A stretch of DNA of 64,000 nucleotides from positions 1,612,001-1,676,000 of the forward strand of contig PZJY01000010.1 of assembly GCA_031472005.1 (NCBI GenBank). The letters run 5' to 3'. This stretch comes from Tetracladium setigerum (lineage: Eukaryota; Ascomycota; Leotiomycetes; Helotiales). Made by a program: the position numbers and the translations under genes. Below, in pieces: positions 1 through 10,198 of this stretch; position 1 is the first letter of the stretch, and every line of letters begins with the position of its first letter. Under the pieces are notes generated by a model. The model saw only the letters and a list, made by a program, of their open reading frames with translations. It was not told the origin of the DNA and made no database searches.

Positions 1-193
1 CGGGTTTGTGAATCCAGTGAGTGCTGCAGGTGTGGGTGTGGGTATGACTGCCACTTTGAATCCACTGGTCACAAAAGAGACCGTGGTTAAGGAGAAGGTG
101 CATCGATTACAGGGAAGTGGTGAGATTTCTTGGGGGAGTGGGAACGATGGGGGAGTTTGGTGCAAGAGGGAGGGGAGGGGGGTATGTGAGTAA
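1..193 (+). CDS. Possible 3' end of a gene cut by the window edge
   Basis: Reading from base 2 there is an open frame of 63 codons that ends with TAA at 191-193. It begins with hydrophobic glycine/valine-rich residues (GVGVGMTATL) and continues with a charged stretch (TKETVVKEKVH). That composition fits the cytoplasmic tail of a larger protein, but the tail of the frame is glycine- and tryptophan-rich and may be chance. No family is recognised and no start codon lies inside the window. The alternative is that this is ordinary intergenic DNA. Confidence is low. Confidence 0.22.
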   Translation, partial: GFVNPVSAAGVGVGMTATLNPLVTKETVVKEKVHRLQGSGEISWGSGNDGGVWCKREGRGVCE

Positions 194-2159
194 TAAAAAG
201 TGGCAAAGGGAGGAGAGTGGGGTGCGTGAGTGAGTTGGCTTGAGTTACTTAGAGGAGAGCGGAGGTGGAAGAAAGAAAGAAGGAGGTTGATGTGTGAGTT
301 ATATTTTGGGAAAGGAAAACGAAGAGGAAGAGGAAGACGGTGATTTTTTGATTTTTTAGATGTTTTTTGATATCTTCTTTTCCAACATTATCGGGAGTTT
401 ACCAGGGACGGTTGGGGGTTTTTTGGGATGGTGTTTACTTGGGTTGGATTCTTGGTCTGTCTGTTTTGTTTTGTTTGTTTCTCAAAAAAATGGAATTTCT
501 GCTCGTTTATGATGGGTGCAAAAAAGATGGGTAGGTAGATATAGCTTAATTGAGTATATAAAATAAATAAATATGATCTGAAAATCGGTAGTCTCTTGTT
601 CAATCTTTGACTACGTACCTATGTATATATGTTGGGGATCAATTTGGACGATGCTGCTCGTGTGAGTAATGAACAAATTTTTCTTGATGAGTTTGAGCAT
701 GCTCCAAATTGCTCATCTTGACAACGATTGAAACAGAAACAAGGAGGAGTAGTTTGTCTGGTGGGTGTGCGATCATGTAAGGATGCCAGGATTCTAGGTA
801 GCCGAGTTCCAAACTATCAATTGAGTCTACAGTATCACTTAAATGGCTACTTTTCCCACTGACCGATAGCACAAGTTGGTTTTTATGTCAAGAAAGTGTC
901 GTCCATATTCGAGGGCGTTCCGAGAGCTCAACATCTCAGTTCGCGAGGGGTTGGGCCGGCATTCACATGTACGCTAGTATATATTTACTCGGAGGCCATA
1001 AATCTGCTCCTTGAATATTGGGCCTCTTCGCTAATACATGCCACAAGTACCTCCGTACTGTCGAACTTATGGAACCGTGACACAGTTGGTAGCTGAGATC
1101 GCCATGGATTCACCTTTATGAATAAATTTGTTGAGGTATTTATAAATCTCTAAATTGAAAGTTTGTATCGACACAGGGTGCATTTCAATACGCGGGGAGA
1201 GACGTCAGGTGGTGGATTATTAGTTGGGCGGTGCTTTTGGGAGAATAAGGAGGAGAGATCAAAATCGGATAAACCTCGGTGCCCACTGGTTTGGTAGTAT
1301 TCCGAACCCTGCGTTTTTGGGACGGTAGCTACAGTAGTCAACTCCGAACCCTGAGATTTTCTACTCCCTGGTGCTCCTATCATAGGTACCTACATAATCA
1401 CTCTAAGCCTAAACTTAGTCGTTGGGTAAAGGTAAATAGCGAGTATTATTCCGTGGTTGTACAGTGAGTGGGATAATGTGCAGTACTACGGACTTGGGAT
1501 TACCTAAGTGGTTATAATAACTTTACAATTTATAAGTCACATAAATAAGGCTACCTAAGTGATAGGTATGCAGGAGCTTACCTCAAATTACCTACTGCTG
1601 GATGAATATGCATGCAAGAAAGAGGCATGTACGTTGCTGTACAACGCAAGAGTTGCAGGTGATGTAAATATTCGCTCGGATCATAACCGAGGCGGGGAGG
1701 GCGGACCGAGTGGGGATGTGTGGAGGGACAGAGAGAGTGTGCGTGAAATGACAACATATCTTCTTCACCATCTGATGACCAAATTTGCCAATGCACTATG
1801 TGCTTGGGAAGTAGTATAAAAGGCAGTTTGATTCTGTCATTTTGGTCGTTGTTGAAGAAGTAACATTTCTTTACACATCAATCAAATAACAAACACTTTT
1901 GGTTGGAATCTACTCACTGACCCCGCATTGTCGACGACTTGCCTTGACCATACAACCAACTTCTCAGACTGTTCATACTGTTTTGAATATTTGAATAACT
2001 TCGTATTTGAAGTTTTTAAGGCAGCAAAAAACAAAGTCTCACCCAAATACCACTCCAATTCAAAATCCTCGGCTTGATACTCTGCCTCGTCAACAACAAC
2101 AACAGCATCAGCACAGCACAACACCCAACCCATAATATCTCTCCCTCCCATCTCCCAAA
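194..2159. other. Intergenic stretch, no gene seen
   Basis: There are only short ORFs in shadow frames. The segment includes a purine-rich tract at about 115-340 and T-rich DNA at 340-500. A TATA-like site close to its right end is listed separately. Nothing else is supported. Confidence 0.6.
1815..1822 (+). promoter_or_regulatory. TATA-box candidate upstream of the DUF1349 gene
   Basis: TATAAAAG lies about 340 bp upstream of the ATG at 2160. The DNA between is C/A-rich (ACAACAACAACAGCATCAGC-like), as in fungal 5' leaders. The long distance would imply a long leader or a leader intron. This is a sequence match only. Confidence 0.3.
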
Positions 2160-2894
2160 ATGTCCTCCACACACTACGAACTCAACACCCCCCTCAACGG
2201 CAAAATCTCCATCCCGACCACCACATCCACCATCCCATCCACCCTCACCATCACACCAACAACCACGCACCCAACCGACATCTGGCGCAAACCTGGTCCC
2301 CCAATCATCTCTACCTTCAACGCCCCCCTCCTCTACCGGCGCATCCCGCTCTCTAAATTCCAATCCGTCCGCGTCAAAATCAGCGCCGACTGGAAAGGAC
2401 AGTACGATCAAGGGGGGTTAGTATTCATCCTTCCAAACCAACATCTCTCATCAGAAGGTACAACAACTACCGAAGGGAACGAAGGAGAAAATCTAGGCAA
2501 ATCATCCAAATGGATCAAAACCGGTATCGAATTCTACAACGGCCAACCACTCGTTGGAACCGTTGCGAGAGATGAGTGGGCGGATTGGTCGTTATATCCG
2601 AATGGGATTGTGGATTTCGATGATGCTGCTGGAAGGAAGAGGAAAGGGGTGGAGATTTTAATTGAGAGGGCGAAGGGGGATGATACATTTTGGGTTTTTG
2701 TGGTAGTCAAGGAGGATGGGGAGGGGAAGGGGGAGGTGAAATTGCCGATTAGAGAGGTGACTTGGGTTTTGAGTGAGATGCCGGAGGAGAGAGAGGTTTG
2801 GGTGGGTGTTTATGCTGCTACTCCTAATCCGGCGAAGGAGGGAGAGGAGTTGGAGGTTAGGTTTGAGGGTTTGGAGTTTGAGTTGAGGGAATGA
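2160..2894 (+). CDS. DUF1349 / concanavalin A-like fold protein (Ree1-like)
   Basis: A single-exon frame of 244 codons with ATG in the context CAAAATGTCC and a TGA stop. The protein has no signal peptide and should be cytoplasmic. The order of motifs matches the DUF1349 family, which includes yeast Ree1 (named for an effect on enolase): an early Trp-rich FWRKPGP-like segment near residue 42, a strand with DWKGQYDQGGL at about 78-88, then WIKTGIEFYNGQP and DEWADWSLYP around 120-145, and a closing VWVGVYAATPNP. The length is normal for the family (200-250 residues). The function of most fungal members is unknown; a beta-sandwich with a lectin-like shape is expected. The gene stands alone with no operon-like neighbours. 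Confidence in the family is high; the biochemical role is open. Confidence 0.85.
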   Translation: MSSTHYELNTPLNGKISIPTTTSTIPSTLTITPTTTHPTDIWRKPGPPIISTFNAPLLYRRIPLSKFQSVRVKISADWKGQYDQGGLVFILPNQHLSSEGTTTTEGNEGENLGKSSKWIKTGIEFYNGQPLVGTVARDEWADWSLYPNGIVDFDDAAGRKRKGVEILIERAKGDDTFWVFVVVKEDGEGKGEVKLPIREVTWVLSEMPEEREVWVGVYAATPNPAKEGEELEVRFEGLEFELRE

Positions 2895-3630
2895 GTGGGA
2901 GCTTGTTTTGGGATGGGTGAGATAATGGGATGGGGATTTCTCTGGGTGGGTTGAGATTATGGAAGGATTTCTTGGGTTTTTACTTTGTGTTGTTGGTTTA
3001 TGGGGATACTACGGTCTTGGTGATGAAAATGCAAGAGATGAGATGGATTTAGTAGAGCTAATTAGCACTATCCAGTATGGTTATTTCCATTGAAAAAGAT
3101 AGTATCTAGATTGGTTTCCAAGTTGAAATTGAGCACATGACGCGGAATTGAAAGGACGGCTTTTTCGATGTAAAAGTTGAATCCAATAAGTGATTTTAGG
3201 CATTTTAAATTTTTCAAATCAGCGTGTTCAACTAAAGTTTTCTAGGCCATTGCTCATCTTTCATGGTATCAGCGGCAATATATCTCGATACCCCATTGAA
3301 GGTGTGGGAGATTCACGTGCACTGACCCCACCGTAAGCAAGTTGCATGCCTCTAACACTACCATCAACACCTCGATGGGACGGAATTAGGAGATACAGAT
3401 TTGATGTAGAAGGAATCAGATGTATAAATAAAAAGATATTTTCCTGACAATCTTGTCTCCTCAAAATCATCCTTCCGTCAATTCCCTGTTGCTGTCGAAT
3501 CCAACTTTTCCTCCCTTCATCTGCGTTCCCATTTTTCACGTCCATCCTCAGCTATCAATCTTCTAAACATTCAAAAATAATTATCCAAAACACTTGAATA
3601 TCAAACTTCGGTTCATCCTGAACACTCAAA
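2895..3630. other. Intergenic stretch with SDR promoter
   Basis: No coding frame is supported. It contains TATAAATA at 3423-3430, about 200 bp before the dehydrogenase ATG, followed by pyrimidine-rich DNA (3450-3560) typical of a fungal transcription start region. Confidence 0.5.
3423..3430 (+). promoter_or_regulatory. TATA-box candidate for the short-chain dehydrogenase
   Basis: TATAAATA is followed by a CT-rich tract and, 200 bp on, the ATG at 3631. This is a sequence match with a sensible distance only. Confidence 0.4.
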
Positions 3631-4883
3631 ATGGGAGAGTATAAAGTATCACCACCGGTGGACTGTTCAGGGCCAATTGATTCCGCCCACCTGAAGGGGA
3701 AAACGGCCATCATCACTGGAGGTATGTATATACGAACACCCAAAGTTTGACAAGTCTTTCACATATATCAAATACATTGCTAATCGAGAGTCCATAGGCG
3801 CAAATGGCATCGGTGAAGCATATGTGCGTGCACTCGCTGCCATAGGGTAAGGAGTGATACCCTTAAGCTCGATCCCAGAACAAGCGAGCTAACATGACAC
3901 AAGTGTCAATATATGCATCGGAGACATGGACTCTGCTGGAGGTTCGAAACTGGTCGCGGAACTTGAGAAGTATTCCCTTGCTCTTCCTGCTCATTTCACT
4001 GGCAACGTGAGTGTCCAGCTAACACCCCGAAGCGTAAAGTTCGTCAAGTGCGATGTATCAAACTGGGAAGACCAAGTTCGACTCTTCGCGGAAGCTACCT
4101 CTTTCACCGGAAAAGTCGACTTTGTGATCGCCAACGCGGGAATATGTCCCAGAGATGAAATTTTCGAATTCGCAGGTATGGTATTTCCTCCACTTCGAGA
4201 CGAGTGAGCGGCGTTGTTGATATAGACTGCTAGGTAACGACCAACCACCCAGCGAGCCAAACCTCAAAGCCATCGATGTCAACCTCAAAGGAACATTATA
4301 CACCACCAAACTCGCGCTGCACTACTTCATCAAACAAAACGGCGTCGTACCATCCCCGCAACAACAAGATACTTGTCTCGTTCTCATCGGCTCCGGAGCT
4401 GCGTTTCTCGATTGCCTCCGTGGACCGGTATATCCGAGCACCAAGTGGGCAGTAAGAGGCATCATGCACTCACTGCGACGAACGGCATTTCAACATGGAA
4501 GTCGAATCAACGTTATCTCCCCATGGTATGTAGTACTGCACATAAATACCCGCGCGTCTCCCAACTCTCCTACTTCTCTGGCTGATCGATCGAGTTGAAA
4601 AAGGTATGTCAAGACGTCGATATTGTCTGAAGAGGCTTTCGCGCATGTGAAGAGTCGGGGAGTGGAGTTCGCGGAGGCGGAGGATGCTGGGAGTGCTTTG
4701 GTGCGGATTCTGGCGGATAGGGAGATGAATGGGAGGTCGTTGTTTGTGGCAGCGAGGAAGTGGTCCGAGACGGGGTATTTGGATTTGGATTTGGATGATT
4801 ATCCGGGAAATCAGTTGGTGCAGGAGATTCAGGTTGATCAGATGAGGGGGGCGCCTGTGCAAGAGGGGTTGTTCTTGGATTGA
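3631..4883 (+). CDS. Short-chain dehydrogenase/reductase (SDR), NAD(P)-dependent
   Basis: Five exons (3631-3721, 3798-3846, 3904-4175, 4234-4525, 4604-4883) keep phase exactly and give 327 residues. The cofactor loop TGGANGIG is at residues 29-36 and is split by intron 1. An acidic residue after the second strand (GDMD, about 53-56) would bind the adenosine ribose of NAD. The NAG motif is at 124-126. The catalytic triad reads Ser191, Tyr204, Lys208 (YPSTK). All catalytic residues are present, so the enzyme should oxidise or reduce a hydroxyl/keto group. The substrate cannot be told from sequence; 15-hydroxyprostaglandin-dehydrogenase-like fungal SDRs have this layout. There is no signal peptide, so it is probably cytosolic. 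The C-terminal extension after residue 250 is rich in Asp and Leu. Confidence 0.9.
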
Positions 4884-5545
4884 GAGCGCTCTTTGGACGT
4901 GGTAGAACATGTTGTATGGCAGGAACGGAAGTTGGGATGAAGTGAGTAAAGCGTTAAACCTTGCGACAAATAGACTGGGTACATACAATGGAATCATCAC
5001 ATGTAATTCCTCCTATCAATTACTCTTCTCGTCCGGATTTGATTCGTTGCTTGGGTGAAGCTCAAAACAAGAACCCGCGATTGAGAGGCTCTTTCTATGT
5101 TGAAATTCCACCTTCCCTGGCCTCCTCTTACCGCTCACTACTGCGCGCTAGACGCGGCTTAAATTTTTTGTTGCACGTCGCCACTAAATGACTCCCTCTT
5201 TCAGAAAGAATGGTTGCTAGCGTCTTTTTCATCCGTCGCCGAAAAGTGGGTCCGTGACATCCTTATTGATATGTGGTTGAGAAAGTAATGTTGCACACTT
5301 TTCGTATTGGTATTTAAAGGCGGAGACAATAGTAGCAATCAGAGTGAGAGTTGGATATATGTTTTAAATGGTTGGTAGCGGTGTTGGCGGAGGTGTTGTT
5401 GTTTGGTTTGTGAGGGGCTGTGACATCTTCGAAGGTTTCTCTAGCTAGGTACCTATAGCTGGAGAAAGAAATGACTTGCTAGCGAAGAACGAAGCCATGC
5501 GAGGTGATCGAGCTTTCGAAACCGGTGTGATGTTCCAAGCTCTTC
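4884..5545. other. Intergenic stretch between convergent genes
   Basis: This is the shared 3' region of the dehydrogenase (plus) and the bZIP gene (minus). Nothing beyond short shadow ORFs is seen. Confidence 0.5.
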
Positions 5546-6659
5546 TCAAAGTGGCGTATCCGCAGGTGTAACATCAAACCACAACTTCTCCTCCCCTCTC
5601 TTCCCTCTCCAATAATTCGTCGAAATCAAGAGACCACGACAGCCCCTCAACAGCCATGGCCATTTCGCAGCAAACTCAGCCGTAACCTCCCAGCTTGAAG
5701 GGTTCCACGGACTGCTCCAAACAATGAGACCACACCGTTCCCTCGGTGCATGACAAAGCTCCACAATATCATAGCAAATCTCATCGTCTTCATAATCATC
5801 TCCCTGTGCCAAGAGATTGTCCCGCATTTCTGGGAATGGGAATAAATCTATATATGGGTGATGATTGACACTGCGCTGTAGTGCACTGGATCGGAGGCTA
5901 GCGGGACAAGTTCGATCGTGGATAGGTACCTTGTTCTGAAAGAACGGTGAGTTGGCATCACCAGTCAGCCAGCTAGCATCAAAACCCATTACTTGCATAT
6001 TGCTGTATAAAGCTCGTAATACGTTGAATTGAACCAGACTAAGGAGGAGATCTGCTCGTGGGACGCTACACGCTATTTGCTTTGCGAAGAAGGCTTCTGC
6101 TTGTTGAATGATTTCTTCAACTTGAGGTTGAGTCAGCACAGACTCTTGAAGATATTTCTTGTAGTCGTAACTGTGATTGTCCGACTTGGGAGCAGGATGT
6201 TTAGATTGATTGTTGCTCGCTTGGAGAAGAGCAGTCAGATGGGAGTCGAACACCCGTTCGATTTGGAGTGATGGGGGATATTCAGAAGGACTCTCTGAGG
6301 AAGAGGACTGCTTCATCTTTAGTTCTTTTTGCCGTTTTCCTATAAAATTGTAATTAGTCTACATGTGAATAACAGCATTTAATATCCATGGATGCACAAC
6401 CGCACATGCATATATCATATAGCGGAGGATGACTTGAGAGGCCACTGGACCAAGTCATCAATGTCCTGAAGTCTTCAAACATACGATAAAGTCTCTGATG
6501 CAAACGATTCTGTTTCTTTCTTCGCTCAGCAGCGTTGGTGCTGCCCGTCCAGTCATCTTCAGTAGCTCGGACTTCTGCTTGTTGTGGCATCCTCTCCAAG
6601 ACCAGGTATCCAGCAAACGGCTCCTCGTCTTCCCTTACTGGTCCCGTGTTTGATTCCAT
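5546..6659 (-). CDS. bZIP-type regulator with DUF3425 domain
   Basis: Two exons, 6659-6485 and 6339-5546, join to 322 residues. The intron has a GTATGT donor and a TTATAG acceptor and sits inside the DNA-binding basic region. Joined, that region reads ERRKKQNRLHQRLYRKRQK at about residues 45-63, the N-x(2)-Q-R-x-x-R-x-R pattern of fungal bZIP proteins, preceded by DDWTGSTNAA, which is typical of the DUF3425 group. The rest is a helical DUF3425 domain that ends in a W-P-W-L-rich segment (AAKWPWLLRGC) near residues 285-300. These proteins are nuclear and bind DNA through the basic region; targets are unknown for most. A leucine zipper is weak here, as usual in this group. A shadow model that starts at an internal Met (6316) would lose the basic region and is rejected. 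Confidence 0.88.
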
Positions 6660-7217
6660 GCTGAACGCTATTTCTCAAAGATGAAAGCAGAGAAAGAAAT
6701 GGAAGTTCGTTCTGATGCTGAAGACTTTACATCTACTTTGAGAATATACTTTCGAGGTGTGGAAGACAGATTTTAGCTTGGCTGGATATTGGAGCACGTG
6801 ATCTTTTGTTTGCTCCTTCGAAGTATCTCTGAGTAGGGAGGTCGATTCATTAACTTCAATGAGATATGGGGACCATAAAATTTAGTCAGAATCAAAAGAA
6901 ACTGTAACGCACGAGAGAACATGGAGGTGGGTAGTCTCGCCCAACACGTGAAAAGGTTCTAGAATCGCCAAGAATTTGCCTCCGTTTGGTGAATGTTACT
7001 GAACGCACCACTTTATTCTGCTGAAAATGACTTCGCACATTTTCATCATAATATTAATGATTATATTTACACCACATAATAGATCAATTACAATTTGCTT
7101 CACTTGAGCAAGCAGGGTCTGTGGCGAACTCGAACGACGTTTGCACTGGGCTTGTCCCTCTCCAGCGTCCTCCCAAACATAACCCTCTTCAAGCAGAACA
7201 AACTCCAACAATTCCAA
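6660..7217. other. Intergenic stretch
   Basis: Promoter side of the bZIP gene up to the tRNA. AT-rich, with no supported coding frame. Confidence 0.5.
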
Positions 7218-7309
7218 GGACGGATGGCCGAGTTGGTTATGGCGCCAGCTTAAGGTTTAATTACTATTGCTGGTTCGAAAGAGCATGGGTTCGAGTCCCA
7301 TTCCGTTCA
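7218..7309 (+). tRNA. tRNA-Leu (anticodon AAG) with a 12-nt intron
   Basis: The cloverleaf folds by eye. Acceptor stem GGACGGA pairs with TCCGTTC, with discriminator A at 7309, as expected for leucine. The D arm is GCC...GGC. Anticodon stem CCAGC (7245-7249) pairs with GCTGG (7269-7273). The loop reads TT-AAG-G, with anticodon AAG at 7252-7254. A 12-nt intron (7256-7267) follows position 37, the canonical place. The extra arm is long (class II), as in tRNA-Leu. The T arm is ATGGG-TTCGAGT-CCCAT. The internal A box (GGCCGAGTTGG) and B box (GGTTCGAGTCC) for RNA polymerase III are intact. Position A34 would be edited to inosine, so it reads CTT and CTC codons. A terminator T-run (TTTTT) lies at about 7379, with TTTCC nearer. 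Confidence 0.93.
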
Positions 7310-7965
7310 ACAATCATTTCTTCAAGCGTGAAGAATTTCCTTTTTGGTGCGTTGCTCGCTTCGGTGGGTCCGGATAACTTTTTTTGGCTGCGCAGATATG
7401 AGCATGAGGAAGTGTTTTTGCAGTAATTTTCAGCATGGACCCATCATTGTAGAGTCACTTCTTGCTTGATTCACTTAAGCCCTTGAGTTGGGAGTTAATA
7501 GGAGGTTCAGCATATTGACAACGACTTGGTGTGATGTCTTGACCCTCAAGATCAAGTGATAGCGAAGCTAAAAACACAAAACCGATATCATTCGTTTTCG
7601 TTTGAATGAACGTAAATACGTAATGGGTAGATAACCGGTTTCGAGCGGTATCAAAAAACACGTTCTGGGCTTTGAGGCTACCAATGTTCTTGAAGTCATC
7701 TTGGTCATAGTCTCTTTGAGTAAAACGACTCCCAAAAGTAATGTTAGAGAATGATAAAGAGCGCTCGTCATTTAATTGTTAGACAATACCTTCCTTAAGT
7801 ATCTTAACACAAGGCAGCTTCATCTCGTCATCACACTCCCCATCTGAAATTCTTTATGATAAGCATTTTACTTAAATTACGACCTATTCAAAGAACGTCG
7901 TAGAGAAGTCTAGAGATTTGACTCCTCGCAAACACCACAACATCATCAACTGAAAAACTGCCATC
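7310..7965. other. Intergenic stretch
   Basis: 3' flank of the tRNA and of the minus-strand GPI-type gene. Only short ORFs that lack protein-like features. Confidence 0.5.
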
Positions 7966-8853
7966 TCAAAATCTGAGAGCCACCACTACCATCCACCCAG
8001 CACAAATAACCAACGTTTTCAAACCCACCCCAATCCTTCTTCCCTGACTTGCTGTCGCCGAAGCACTCACACTCGCACTCGCATGTGTACTCGCAGCTAC
8101 CGCTTTCTCCGTAGTAACAACCACAGTCTCCCTCTCCAAAACCGTTGTCTCAACCCTCGTAATCCCCACCACAGTAATCGTCCTCACACTCCCACCCACC
8201 GTCATCGTACTAACACCTCCTTCAACGGTAGTTCCCAAAACAACTCTCCCCAGCAAAACCGTCGTAAAAGTCTTCCAAACCACACCACCCAACTCACTTG
8301 CCGGAATCGCACTTCCCACTCCCGTACCCGTGAATTGCGGCGGGAGGCTCAGTTTGGAAATCTCGCTTTTCTCCGCGTCACCTCCGAATTTGGAGTACAG
8401 GTTTCCCGTGGTACCATCCTGAAGCGTGTAGTTGCCGGTTTGGAAGTTTGCGGTGGCTCCGGATGCGGATGTGTAGTCGCCTGATGATAGGGTGCCGAAC
8501 GAGTTGTCTGGGAGGAAGTAGTTTGTTGTGAAGCGGTCGTAGCAGAATGGTATTGATAACTTATTCATGGTGAGACAGGAGAGCTTGGTTATGCAGCATA
8601 GTTGTGCTGCGGGTGTTGGTTGCTGTCGTGGTTGAAGTTGTTGTGAGGCTAGTGGGAGATCAGAAGGTTTGAATTTGAAAGAAGGGAGCGAGGATGAGAG
8701 GATGGCTTTGTAGAGGGAGGAGAAGTTTTCATCCAGGAGTTGGGGTGGCATGAGAGATGTTGCGTCTGCTGGTGAGCAGAGGGTTGAGTCGGAGTTGCAT
8801 TGTGCTAGGACGATGGGAACGAGGACGGTGATGGCGAAAATGGCGAGATTAAT
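7966..8853 (-). CDS. Secreted, GPI-anchored-type cell-wall protein; start codon unclear
   Basis: The frame is open well upstream of the first in-frame ATG (8751). The segment before that ATG encodes a textbook signal peptide, NLAIFAITVLVPIVLAQ, preceded by ATT at 8853-8851 where an ATG would be expected. Taken from that codon the protein has 295 residues. The middle is a Cys-containing domain (CCITKLSC, then FCYDRFTTNYFLP) followed by Gly/Ser/Thr-rich strands with SSGDYTSASG and GTGVGSAIPASELGG. The C-terminus is Ser/Ala/Thr-rich and ends in a hydrophobic tail (LKTLVICAGWMVVVALRF), the usual signal for GPI attachment. It should sit on the cell surface; no enzymatic motif is seen. The family appears to be a conserved ascomycete hypothetical. 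Doubt lies only in the 5' end: ATG lost, a missed 5' exon, or a near-cognate start. Confidence 0.72.
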   Translation of the reverse strand: MNLAIFAITVLVPIVLAQCNSDSTLCSPADATSLMPPQLLDENFSSLYKAILSSSLPSFKFKPSDLPLASQQLQPRQQPTPAAQLCCITKLSCLTMNKLSIPFCYDRFTTNYFLPDNSFGTLSSGDYTSASGATANFQTGNYTLQDGTTGNLYSKFGGDAEKSEISKLSLPPQFTGTGVGSAIPASELGGVVWKTFTTVLLGRVVLGTTVEGGVSTMTVGGSVRTITVVGITRVETTVLERETVVVTTEKAVAASTHASASVSASATASQGRRIGVGLKTLVICAGWMVVVALRF

Positions 8854-9400
8854 TTTGGAAAGATAATTGAGTGTGATTGAGAGTTGAATGAAATATTTTA
8901 ATCTCTGGGAGGTAAGATTTAGAAATTTCAGGAGCGGGTGGCTGCAGAATTAAGTGGATTGATGAAGTGTAGGTCCCGTGAAGGTGTGTCGCGACTAATA
9001 GATGCGTTGCAAAACGGTGTACAGACGACCCCTGGTGAGTCGAACCGTATCTGCTCCTCTCTAGAACACCATTTGAGATTAAGTGATCATTTTTGAATGC
9101 ACAGATTATAGAGTTTCCGTGTGTTGATGAAATAATGAATAGATGGTTGTTTTATTTCCATTTTGTGACCCTGACGTACAAAATCTCGCTTGACTGCATT
9201 TCGTACCACAACCCTCGTCAAATGCTAGCTTCGGCGGATGAGAGTAGCTCTGTCGTCAAATTCTATATCAAATGCTGACATGTGAACATCGGTACCTCAT
9301 CGATCCCATGTCCTCAACTTCTGCACACTCATGAAGCAGAGTCCGCGAATAGCCTTTGGACTAACTCCCAGAAAGCGCTGGGTCTCCTCACATTTCCCGA
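8854..9400. other. Intergenic stretch between GPI-type gene and GNAT gene
   Basis: No ATG that could rescue the start of the GPI-type gene is found in the correct frame. No other gene is seen. Confidence 0.5.
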
Positions 9401-10198
9401 TCACCTCAAAACCTCCTTTCTCATGAACACAGCATTCCAATGCCACTCCTTGCCAGTCGAATCTACCTTCGAGAACAACTTTTCTACATGCTTAACAATC
9501 TGATAGCCTCTCCTCTCATACCACGCTTGATTGCTAAACTGAAAAAGGTTAGTACATTGACATGCTGGTCACAAAACATATCACTCACTGGAGGAATCGT
9601 CAATCCAAGAGCCCCATACTTCTCCTCCCTCTCGGAATCATCCTTATTGATAGCATTTAGTGCCAGAACTCTTGCATTCAACGGCTCATTAATCGCGACT
9701 CTCTCAACAGTATCCAGGACTGCACTACCCAAGCCATCTCCCTGGAGCGCACGCGAAACATAGAAGTTAGATATCCAAAACAGACCCTCTTCACTCTGCA
9801 TGTATCCGGCGTCCACATATCTAGCGGATAGAGCTCCCAGACAAATATGTCCAATTGGTACGAAAGTGGTTGGAGGCGATGAGACTACTCGCGATTTTCC
9901 TGCAAAGGTAACTGCGGTATCAAGCAATGCATCCTTTTCTAGTGGATATTTGGTTCTGTGTTGAAGCAATTTCTCCTCCTTGGTGGGCTCGGAATCGGCA
10001 AGAACCTGGGAGTATTAGCATGGTAGAAATTTGAAGGAATGATCAATTTGAAGTAGTATAGATACTCACAACCCATTGCAGATTAAAAGCCGAGCCTTTT
10101 TGAAGAGCTCTCCAAGATTCAACTGCTTGATCATCCCATCCACAAGCGATACGCTGTTGAACTAATCGCTCCACATGCTCGGGGAGTCGGAATCCCAT
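9401..10198 (-). CDS. GNAT-family N-acetyltransferase
   Basis: Three exons, 10198-10070, 10005-9589 and 9538-9401, all join in phase 0 for 227 residues. Both introns have GTGAGT donors and CAG acceptors. The N-terminus MGFRLPEHVERLVQQRI is typical of a fungal GNAT group. The acetyl-CoA loop is present as LQGDGLG (Q-x-x-G-x-G) in the first part of exon 2, after the FYVSRALQ strand. The final exon supplies NQAWYERRGYQ, the conserved C-terminal Tyr/Gly motif of GNAT proteins. The enzyme should move an acetyl group from acetyl-CoA to an amine of a small molecule or protein; the substrate is unknown. Without intron 2 removal the frame would end early in a non-homologous tail, so the three-exon model is preferred. 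Confidence 0.88.
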
